DNA of 64,000 nt from Bacillota bacterium (GTDB lineage Bacteria > Sysuimicrobiota > Sysuimicrobiia > Sysuimicrobiales > Segetimicrobiaceae). The position numbers were made by a program, and so were the translations under genes. Positions 53,628 to 64,000 of this stretch are shown here, in pieces. Under the pieces are notes generated by a model that was given only the letters and a program-made list of their open reading frames with translations, ran no database searches and was not told the origin of the DNA. The DNA is taken from assembly GCA_021324975.1 (NCBI GenBank), contig JAJPIA010000085.1, positions 122,006-186,005 of the forward strand. Direction: 5' to 3'. Each line of letters opens with the position of its first letter. Position 1 is the first letter of the stretch.

Positions 53628-54541
53628 CAGCGCTCCCGTGCGAGCAACAGCGAGGCGAGCTCACGCAGCCGATCGCCGCGGGCGCCCACGGGCGCCAGCG
53701 CGTCGATGGCCCGTCGCGTGCCCGTCTCGGCCAGCCGCCGCGAGCGCTCCAGTCCGAAGACGGCGGGGAACGTTACTTTCGCGAGGGTCGCGTCGCTCCC
53801 CGTGCGCTTGCCGAGCTTCGACTGCTCGCCGACGACGTCCAGGATGTCGTCCACGATCTGAAACGCCAGTCCCATGTGTTCGCCGTACTGGTCCAGCGCG
53901 GCGAGCGTGAGCGGGTCCGCGCCGCCGAGGACGCCGCCGATCCGGAGCGCCGCGCGGATCAGCGAGCCGGTCTTCAGCCGGTGGATCCGCCGCACCGCCG
54001 TCTCATCGGGCGGGGCGCCCACCGCCAACAGGTCCAGCACCTGGCCGCCGACCATCCCGCCCGTGCCGATGCTCCGCCCCAATTCGGCGATCGCGGCGAG
54101 GACCCGTGACGGGCTGCACCCCTCCACCGCGGCGTTGCGCGCCAACAACTCGAACGCGAGCGCGTGCAGCGCGTCGCCGGCGAGGACCGCCATCGCTTCG
54201 CCGAACGCGACGTGGCACGTGGGGCGCCCGCGGCGCGTCGGCGAGTCGTCCATAGCGGGAAGATCGTCGTGGATCAGGGAGTACGTGTGAATGAGCTCGA
54301 CGGCGCAGGCCGAGGGCAGCACGTCCTGGGCCGCCATGCCGGTGACCTCGGCCGCGGCGATCACCAGGATGGGGCGAAGGCGCTTGCCGCCGGCGAAGAC
54401 GCTGTGGCGCATGGCCGCGTGCACGGCCTGGGGAGAGATCTCGGCCGAGGGGAGATACCGGTCGAGAGCGTCCTCGACGAGCCGGCCGTGCTCGACGAGG
54501 AACACCTCGATGTCGGCCGGGCGCTGCGACGTTCCCTTCAT
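53627..54541 (-). CDS. ispA: Polyprenyl (farnesyl/geranylgeranyl) diphosphate synthase
   Basis: The protein has 304 residues. GGKRLRPILV, the first aspartate-rich motif HDDLPAMDDSPTRRGRPTCH (D92, D93, D98) and the second FQIVDDILDVVG mark a trans-prenyltransferase of the short-chain class. It extends IPP/DMAPP made via IspH. ATG 54541 was kept as start. The exonuclease gene xseB that often precedes ispA is absent; 54542-54649 holds no ORF. Confidence 0.93.
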   Translation of the reverse strand: MKGTSQRPADIEVFLVEHGRLVEDALDRYLPSAEISPQAVHAAMRHSVFAGGKRLRPILVIAAAEVTGMAAQDVLPSACAVELIHTYSLIHDDLPAMDDSPTRRGRPTCHVAFGEAMAVLAGDALHALAFELLARNAAVEGCSPSRVLAAIAELGRSIGTGGMVGGQVLDLLAVGAPPDETAVRRIHRLKTGSLIRAALRIGGVLGGADPLTLAALDQYGEHMGLAFQIVDDILDVVGEQSKLGKRTGSDATLAKVTFPAVFGLERSRRLAETGTRRAIDALAPVGARGDRLRELASLLLARER

Positions 54542-54649
54542 CGTCAGGCTCGGCCGTCGCCTCCCGCACCGCCGCGCGGCCGCGCCGCGGCGCGGAACCG
54601 CACGATCGGCCCCCCGGCATCGTCGGCGGGGATGCGCCGGGGGGTGCCG

Positions 54650-54931
54650 TCAGCGAATGGAAAACTCCACGGCGCCGGCCGGGTGGAGATCCGCGTGATC
54701 GTCGCGCCACTCCACGTGAACATCGCGGACCCAAGCGCCCGGCGGCCCGGCGCGCAACACCGAGACGAGCGACTCGAGCGCCCGCCCTCCCCCGTCGGCC
54801 ACAACCTCCACGCGACCGTCTGGAAGGTTGCGCACGTACCCGCCCACGCCCAGGCGCCGCGCCTCGCGTCTCGTAAACTCTCGAAACCCGACGCCCTGGA
54901 CTCGTCCGGTGACAAACGCGTGGACTCGCAT
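54650..54931 (-). CDS. acyP: Acylphosphatase
   Basis: The protein has 93 residues. VTGRVQGVGFREFTRREARRLGVGGYVRNLPDGRVEVVADG is the full acylphosphatase signature with catalytic arginine (GFREF) and asparagine (RNLPDG). It hydrolyses acyl phosphates. A C-terminal WRDDHADLHPAGAVEFSIR completes the fold. ATG 54931 was chosen over a longer frame that runs into nusB. Confidence 0.95.
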   Translation of the reverse strand: MRVHAFVTGRVQGVGFREFTRREARRLGVGGYVRNLPDGRVEVVADGGGRALESLVSVLRAGPPGAWVRDVHVEWRDDHADLHPAGAVEFSIR

Positions 54932-54965
54932 CGCAGGCGCTCCCGCTCGAGCCGGCCGTGCGGCC

Positions 54966-55388
54966 TCACACGTCGACCGCCTGTTCCACCGAGCCGGGCA
55001 GGCCGGCGCGGACCAGCTTGCCCAGCAGACCGTTGACGAATCGGCCGGACTCTTCCGTGCTGTAGCGCTTCGCCAGTTCGACCGCTTCATTGATGACGAC
55101 GCCGACCGGCGTCGCGCCCGTTTCGAGCTCGAAGACGGCCATGCGCAGGATGTTGCGATCGACGGTCGCCATCCGCTCCAGCGTCCAGTGTTCCGCGGCC
55201 GAGGTGATCAAGGCGTCGATCTGTGCCTGACGCTCGCGCGTGCCGCGGGCCAGCGACTCGATCAGCGACCAATCCTCGGGCGGCCACGCCTGACCGCGGA
55301 CCGTCGCCAGCGCGTCCTCGAGCGACAGCTTGCCCAGGTCCATCTGAAACAGGACCCCGAGAGCCGCCTCGCGTGCCCGTCGTCGCAT
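54966..55388 (-). CDS. nusB: Transcription antitermination factor NusB
   Basis: The protein has 140 residues. RRRAREAALGVLFQMDLG, ERMATVDRNILRMAVFELETGATPVGVVINEAVELAKRYSTEESGRFVNGLLGKLVR is the classic NusB core. It works with NusE (S10) in rRNA antitermination. ATG 55388 gives the usual length. An intrinsic terminator separates it from ribF, so it probably has its own promoter. Confidence 0.95.
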   Translation of the reverse strand: MRRRAREAALGVLFQMDLGKLSLEDALATVRGQAWPPEDWSLIESLARGTRERQAQIDALITSAAEHWTLERMATVDRNILRMAVFELETGATPVGVVINEAVELAKRYSTEESGRFVNGLLGKLVRAGLPGSVEQAVDV

Positions 55389-55421
55389 CGTCACCGGCCG
55401 TGGAGGGCCTCCCAAACAAAT

Positions 55422-55443
55422 TGACCACCCGCAACGGTGGTCA
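55422..55443 (-). terminator. Intrinsic terminator between ribF and nusB
   Basis: On the minus strand TGACCACC (55443-55436) and GGTGGTCA (55429-55422) form a perfect 8-bp stem with a 6-nt loop, followed by ATTTGTTT. It lies 60 bp after the ribF stop and would end the transcript that begins at rimP. Confidence 0.68.
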
Positions 55444-55503
55444 GACACGTCCCCGAGGATTCCATGGCGCGAACCGCCGATGCCCTCGGGTTGCCCTCCA
55501 GCA

Positions 55504-56428
55504 CTATCGTATTATACTCGGCCCGCCGCGGGCAAGCAACTGCTGGGCCTGCGCGACGTCGGTCGCGATCTGCCGGACCAACTCGTGCACCCCTGCAAAC
55601 GCGCGCTCCTCACGGATCCGCTCCACGAACTCCACGGCGATCTCGCGGCCCGTGAGGTCGCCGTCGAAGTCGAGCAAAAACGTCTCCACGGTCACCTCAC
55701 GCGGCCCAAACGTCGGCCGCCGCCCCACGTTCGTGGCGCCGCCGTAGCGGCGCTCCCCGGTCTCGACCGAGGTCGCGTAGACGCCGAGCGCGGGCAGGAC
55801 CTTGCGCGCCGGCGGCGCCAGGTTGGCCGTCGGGAAGCCGATCGTCCGCCCGCGGCCGTCACCCCGGACCACGGGGCCGCGCAGGCTGTACCGCCGCCCG
55901 AGGAGCCGCGTCGCGGCGCCGACCGCGCCGCGACGCACCGCCGTCCGGATGCGGCTGCTGCTCACCGGCTCGCCGTCCACCCGCACTGCCGGAACGAGGT
56001 GCACGGCCAGCCCGCGCTCGCGGCCCCACGCGGCGAGCCGCTCGGTCGTGCCCTCACGCCCGTGCCCAAACGTGTACGACGCCCCGACGACGATCTCGCG
56101 CGCCCGCAGGCGCGCGGCCAGCACCTCGTCCAGCCAGGTCTGCGCCGGCATGCGGGCAAACTGCTCGTCGAACGGCAACACGATCGCGGCGTCCACCCCG
56201 ATCTGGGCGAGGAGCGCGAGGCGCTCGTCGAGCGTCGTGAGCAGCATCGGCTCGCCGCCCGGATAGAGCACCTCCGCGGGGTGCGGCTCGAACGTCACCA
56301 CCGCGGCCTTGCCGTTGATGGCCCGGGCGCGCGCGACGGCGGTGCCGATGACCCGCCGGTGCCCGACGTGCACGCCGTCAAACGTGCCGAGCGCGAGCAC
56401 GACCGGGCCGCCGAGGTCCGGCGGAACC

Positions 56429-56454
<26 letters not shown>
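55504..56454 (-). CDS. ribF: Riboflavin kinase/FAD synthetase
   Basis: The protein has about 316 residues. The nucleotidyltransferase domain has LALGTFDGVHVGHRRVIGTAV, VTFEPHPAEVL and VVGASYTFGHGREGT, and the riboflavin kinase domain has LRGPVVRGDGRGRTIGFPTANLAP and VETFLLDFDGDLTGREIAVEFVERIREER. It makes FMN and FAD. The start is uncertain: TTG 56454 inside the end of truB best fits the family N-terminus. Confidence 0.94.
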
Positions 56455-57379
<925 letters not shown>

Positions 57380-57390
57380 CGGGCGACGCA

Positions 57391-58368
57391 CTAACTCGCG
57401 GCGGCGGTCCGGAGCTCCCGCTCCACGACCTCGAGGGTTTGCCGGATGACCTCGTCGAGAGGCCCGTGCCCGGTAAAGCCGGCGGCCGCGGCGTGGCCGC
57501 CGCCGCCGAACGCCTCCGCGATCGCGTTGGCGCTCACCGCGCCCCGCGCGCGCAGGCTGACGCGGACCCCGTCGGGGTCTTCTTTGAACAGTATCGCCAC
57601 GTCGACCCCCGCGATTTCGCGCAGCGCGCCCACGATCCCCTCCGATTCTTCCATCGCGGCGCCCGTCTCGCGCAGCATCGCTTGCGTCACGGCGGTCCAC
57701 GCCACGCGCCCGTCCGGCGACAGTTTGAGGCGCCCGAGCGCGAGGCCGAGGAGACGCAGCGTCGTCACCGGGCGGTTTTCATAGACCCGGGCGTAGACCT
57801 CGGACGGATGCGCGCCTTGACCGACCAGGTCCGCGGCGATCGCCAACGTCCGCTGCGTCACGGCCCGGTAGCGAAAGCTGCCGGTGTCGGTCAGCAACGC
57901 GCAGAGCAGGCACGTGGCCGTCTGCCTGTCGGGCCCCGGCGCAAGCCGCCGGACAATCGGATAGACGAGCTCCGCCACCGCCGCCGCCGTGGCATCGTAG
58001 GCGATGAGATGGCCGAACCCGGCGTTGTTGAGGTGGTGGTCGATGTTCACCCACAGCGGCACGGCGGCCGCTCTCGCCGCCAGCGCCCCGGCGCGATCGG
58101 GCGTGCTGCATTCCATGAACACCACCGCATCATACACCGCGTCGTCCGGCACCTCCCGCCGGATCCCGTTGGCGCCCGGAAGGAAACGATACACCTCGGG
58201 CACCCCGTCCGCGCTCCCCACGGTGGCGCGCTGCCCGCGCGTCGACAACGCGCGGGCGAGGGCGAGCGTCGACCCGAGACAATCCCCGTCCGGCGAAACG
58301 TGGTTGAGCAGCAGCACGTGCCCGCAGCGGCCGAGCGCGTCCGCGATCTGATCGGCCGGCGTGGTCAC
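57391..58368 (-). CDS. nrnA: DHH/DHHA1 phosphoesterase, NrnA-like
   Basis: The protein has 325 residues. The DHH domain has LLNHVSPDGDCLGSTLALARAL, VFMECSTPDRAG and WVNIDHHLNNAGFGHL, and DHHA1 ends in AFGGGGHAAAAGF. NrnA degrades nano-RNA and 3'-phosphoadenosine phosphate. Its place between rbfA and truB is standard. The GTG start at 58368 overlaps the rbfA stop (GTGA). Confidence 0.93.
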   Translation of the reverse strand: MTTPADQIADALGRCGHVLLLNHVSPDGDCLGSTLALARALSTRGQRATVGSADGVPEVYRFLPGANGIRREVPDDAVYDAVVFMECSTPDRAGALAARAAAVPLWVNIDHHLNNAGFGHLIAYDATAAAVAELVYPIVRRLAPGPDRQTATCLLCALLTDTGSFRYRAVTQRTLAIAADLVGQGAHPSEVYARVYENRPVTTLRLLGLALGRLKLSPDGRVAWTAVTQAMLRETGAAMEESEGIVGALREIAGVDVAILFKEDPDGVRVSLRARGAVSANAIAEAFGGGGHAAAAGFTGHGPLDEVIRQTLEVVERELRTAAAS

Positions 58369-58727
58369 GCGTTCTCCGGATCCTTCGGCGCGACCTGGCG
58401 CAGCAGGCGCTCGACGCGAGCGCCCCGCTCGATCGACTCGTCCATCCGGAACAGGACCTCGGGCGCGTGCCGGAGGCGGATGCGCCGCGCGAGCTCGGTC
58501 CGGATGAAGCCCTGCGCGCTCGCGAGCCCCGCCATGGTCCGGTGTTTGGCCTCGTCGTCCCCGAGCACGCTCACGAAGATCTTGGCGTGCCGGAGATCGG
58601 CGCTCAGCTCCACATCCGTGACCGAGACGAAGCCGATCCGGGGATCCTTCATTTGCCGTTGCAGGATCGTGCTGGTCTCCTCTTTGAACAGTTCCCGCAA
58701 CCGCGCGATCCGGGACGACGATGTCAT
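58365..58727 (-). CDS. rbfA: 30S ribosome-binding factor RbfA
   Basis: The protein has 120 residues with one KH-like domain: RIARLRELFKEETSTILQRQMKDPRIGFVSVTDVELSADLRHAKIFVSVLGDDE and RRIRLRHAPEVLFRMDESIERG. It matures the 16S rRNA 5' end and aids cold adaptation. ATG 58727 is 7 bp after the DUF503 gene. Confidence 0.95.
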   Translation of the reverse strand: MTSSSRIARLRELFKEETSTILQRQMKDPRIGFVSVTDVELSADLRHAKIFVSVLGDDEAKHRTMAGLASAQGFIRTELARRIRLRHAPEVLFRMDESIERGARVERLLRQVAPKDPENA

Positions 58728-58734
58728 CGACCTT

Positions 58735-59016
58735 TCACCGCATCTCGACGTGGTACTCCAGGAGCACCAGCTCGCCGTGCCGGTCGATGGCGCCGGCCAC
58801 GTGCGCCAAAATCTCGTCCGCGTGCCGGCTGTTCGTGCTGACGCAGGCCACCGCGAGCCCCGCGCGGCGCCACGAATCCTGATGGTCGACCTCGGCCGCC
58901 GCCACGTGAAACCGATGGTGCAACTGGTCGAGCAGCGACCGGATGATCCGTCGCTTGTCCTTGATGCTCCGCGTCCCGGGAAGGCTGCACTCCACGTGCA
59001 GCACGCCGACGATCAT
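58735..59016 (-). CDS. DUF503 (YlxP-like) protein
   Basis: The protein has 93 residues. MIVGVLHVECSLPGTRSIKDKRRIIRSLLDQLHHRFHVAAAEVDHQDSWRRAGLAVACVSTNSRHADEILAHVAGAI matches the whole DUF503 family, found between infB and rbfA in many Gram-positive genomes and probably linked to ribosome maturation. No catalytic role is known. Confidence 0.93.
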   Translation of the reverse strand: MIVGVLHVECSLPGTRSIKDKRRIIRSLLDQLHHRFHVAAAEVDHQDSWRRAGLAVACVSTNSRHADEILAHVAGAIDRHGELVLLEYHVEMR

Positions 59017-59043
59017 CCTCGCCAGTCCCTTCGGGGACCAGGA

Positions 59044-61529
<2,486 letters not shown>

Positions 61530-61533
<4 letters not shown>

Positions 61534-61946
61534 GACGATCCCTCCGTTTCAGACCCCAACGGCGCGCGGCCCGACGTCCGATCGGGCCGGTGCCCGCCGC
61601 TCTCGCCCGTTTCGCCCCGTCTGCCCTCCAGCACCTGCTGTAACGATACCCGCCGGACTACGGGGGCGCGTGGCGCCGTGTCCCGCGATGCGGCCTCGGT
61701 CAGCGCGGCCCGCAAACTCTCGGGGAGCGGCCGCTCCAGCGCGCCGGCGAGCCGCCCGTCGCGCAGGGCGCGGTCGATGCAGCCCTCTTCCGGGCACACG
61801 TATGCGCCCCGGCCCGCCAGCTTGCCGGTCACATCCACCCGCACGTCCCCAGGCGGCGTTCGGACGACACGAATCATCTCACGCTTCCCGCGGGTCCGCC
61901 CGCAGGCCACGCACTGCCGCTGCGGAATGCGCCGTACTCTAGGCAC
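61530..61946 (-). CDS. YlxR family (DUF448) RNA-binding protein
   Basis: The protein has 138 residues. RQCVACGRTRGKREMIRVVRTPPGDVRVDVTGKLAGRGAYVCPEEGCIDRAL contains the GRGAY RNA-binding loop of YlxR. A disordered tail of about 55 residues is longer than usual. It sits between nusA and infB as in Bacillus, but the ylxQ (L7Ae-like) gene is missing. The start is GTG 61946, 15 bp after nusA. Confidence 0.92.
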
Positions 61947-61961
61947 TCGCGCGCACCGGCG

Positions 61962-63167
<1,206 letters not shown>

Positions 63168-63250
63168 TCCGGCGTCACCCCCACCGTCCCCGCGCCCCCA
63201 CACACAAGGCCGCGCCGGCCGCCTCCGACGGCCCAGCGCTCGGGACCAGC

Positions 63251-63745
63251 TTACGAGCGCTTCAAATCTTGCCGCAGCTCCTCCGTCTCGACCATGAGGC
63301 GCGCCTGCGCGATCGCGGTGGGATCCAACCGGATCTCCCGTCCATCGTCGAGGCGCACCGTCACCCGGCCGTCTGTCAGCCCAAGGAGCCGACCCCGAAA
63401 CCGCCGCTGCCCGTCGATCGGCGCAAACGCCGTCACCGCGACGTTTCGTCCCGAAAACCGCACGAAGTCCTCTGGCTTCTTGAGCGGCCGGTCGAGCCCG
63501 GGAGACGACACCTCCAGCGTGTACGGCCCCAGCGGTAGATCGTACAGATCCAGCTCCCGGCTCAGCGCCTCGCTCAGGCGCGCGCAGTCTTCCACGCCGA
63601 CGCCGCCGTCGCGGTCCACAAGGACCTGCAGCACCTGGTGCGGCGCCGCGCCGCGCAGCTCCACATCAACGATCTCGATCCCCATGCGGGTCCCGATCGC
63701 CCCGGCCATGCCGGCGACTTGAGCGGCGATCTCCTCGCGTCTCAT
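63251..63745 (-). CDS. rimP: Ribosome maturation factor RimP
   Basis: The protein has 164 residues. GIEIVDVELRGAAPHQVLQVLVDRDGGVGVEDCARLSEALSRELDLYDLPLGPYTLEVSSPGLDRPLKKPEDFVRFSGRNVAV is the RimP core, followed by an SH3-like C-terminus. It aids 30S assembly. ATG 63745 follows AGAGGGG. It is the first gene of the nusA-infB operon, about 130 nt downstream of a good promoter. Confidence 0.96.
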   Translation of the reverse strand: MRREEIAAQVAGMAGAIGTRMGIEIVDVELRGAAPHQVLQVLVDRDGGVGVEDCARLSEALSRELDLYDLPLGPYTLEVSSPGLDRPLKKPEDFVRFSGRNVAVTAFAPIDGQRRFRGRLLGLTDGRVTVRLDDGREIRLDPTAIAQARLMVETEELRQDLKRS

Positions 63746-63802
63746 CGGTTACCCCTCTACACACATGCGCCCCAGCCTTCGGCGCCTCCTGAAGAAGCGA
63801 AA

Positions 63803-63825
63803 GAGTGGGTTACAACGACCCACTC
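63803..63825 (-). terminator. Hairpin in the rimP-nusA leader, possible attenuator
   Basis: On the minus strand GAGTGGGT (63825-63818) and ACCCACTC (63810-63803) form a perfect 8-bp stem with a 7-nt loop, followed by TTTCGCTTCTT. It lies about 50 nt downstream of the predicted start and 57 nt before rimP. It resembles a weak intrinsic terminator, a form known for NusA-dependent autoregulation in Bacillus. Confidence 0.5.
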
Positions 63826-63882
63826 CCCCGAACGCGCCAAGATTGGGGCACCGGCCTACCTGACACCCTTGACTCAGAAGTC

Positions 63883-63911
63883 AGTATAACATAGGCCTGT
63901 TACGAAGACAA
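63883..63911 (-). promoter_or_regulatory. Sigma-70-type promoter of the rimP-nusA-infB operon
   Basis: TTGTCT (63911-63906) and TATACT (63888-63883) are exactly 17 bp apart on the minus strand, with the predicted start near 63876. The remaining 89 bp to the window edge (63912-64000) show no gene. Confidence 0.75.
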
Positions 63912-64000
63912 GAATTCGACGCTGAGACCCATCCGGCTCGTACGCCCTGTGCCGCAATTTGCCGATGCTGTTAAGGATACAGGCGGTTGATCAAGCGAGG

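Overview
The window is 64 kb of GC-rich, densely packed bacterial chromosome with many 1-4 bp stop/start overlaps and frequent GTG/TTG starts. The lineage cannot be named from sequence alone. TtuA and TtuB (2-thiolation of tRNA T54) next to TrmI (m1A58) suggest a thermophilic or thermophile-derived organism. The housekeeping order (rimP-nusA-ylxR-infB-DUF503-rbfA-nrnA-truB-ribF) is typical of Gram-positive-like and deep-branching bacteria.

Region 1 (1-9652) is the most interesting part. A divergent intergenic region (about 1514-2042) carries two fluoride (crcB-type) riboswitches, one on each strand. Each sits behind its own sigma-70-like promoter and ahead of a perfect 11-bp intrinsic terminator whose 5' arm overlaps the aptamer pseudoknot strand, which is the layout of a fluoride-on antitermination switch. 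The minus-strand switch leads into moxR and a DUF58 gene. The plus-strand switch leads into six genes for a membrane complex of the formate-hydrogenlyase/Ehr/Complex I superfamily (subunit types HyfC, E, F, G, I, B). Both NiFe-ligating CxxC motifs of its large subunit are replaced, and its small subunit lacks one ligand of the proximal Fe-S cluster and one of its ferredoxin-like domain. The charged residues of the antiporter-type subunits are kept. I infer a fluoride-induced ion-translocating complex that is not a hydrogenase and may be redox-inactive.

Region 2 (9819-16678) is a minus-strand operon reading DUF4331, TPR protein, HupE/UreJ-like membrane protein, ECF sigma factor, RskA-like anti-sigma factor, cupin and SRPBCC protein. 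Possible ECF promoters face both ways at 16195-16262, one toward this operon and one toward a GYD-domain gene. Region 3 (16843-22472) holds a small coiled-coil ORF, a DGPF-domain/ECF42-type sigma pair, a GAF-GGDEF membrane protein, tRNA-Pro(GGG), an SdpI-family protein and an alpha/beta-hydrolase remnant.

Region 4 (22473-36071) contains panE, plsY, der, ispH, plsC, cmk, a GT39-type glycosyltransferase, a PspC protein, a D,D-carboxypeptidase, scpB/scpA, an M50 protease, lysA and a thiolase. Region 5 (36080-44915) links tRNA T-loop modification (trmI, ttuA, ttuB) to a B12-dependent acyl-CoA mutase, followed by etfA/etfB, an acyl-CoA dehydrogenase, a DUF1684 protein and 3-hydroxyacyl-CoA dehydrogenase. 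With the thiolase these suit branched or short-chain acyl-CoA oxidation. Region 6 (45005-49128) is nucleoside salvage: pyrimidine-nucleoside phosphorylase, purine nucleoside phosphorylase, phosphopentomutase and a Nudix hydrolase. Region 7 (49125-63911) runs leftward from rimP through nusA/infB to nusB, isoprenoid synthesis, nadK, pyrG and ilvE. A good promoter and a possible attenuator hairpin precede rimP. I saw no CRISPR array, insertion sequence or rRNA gene.
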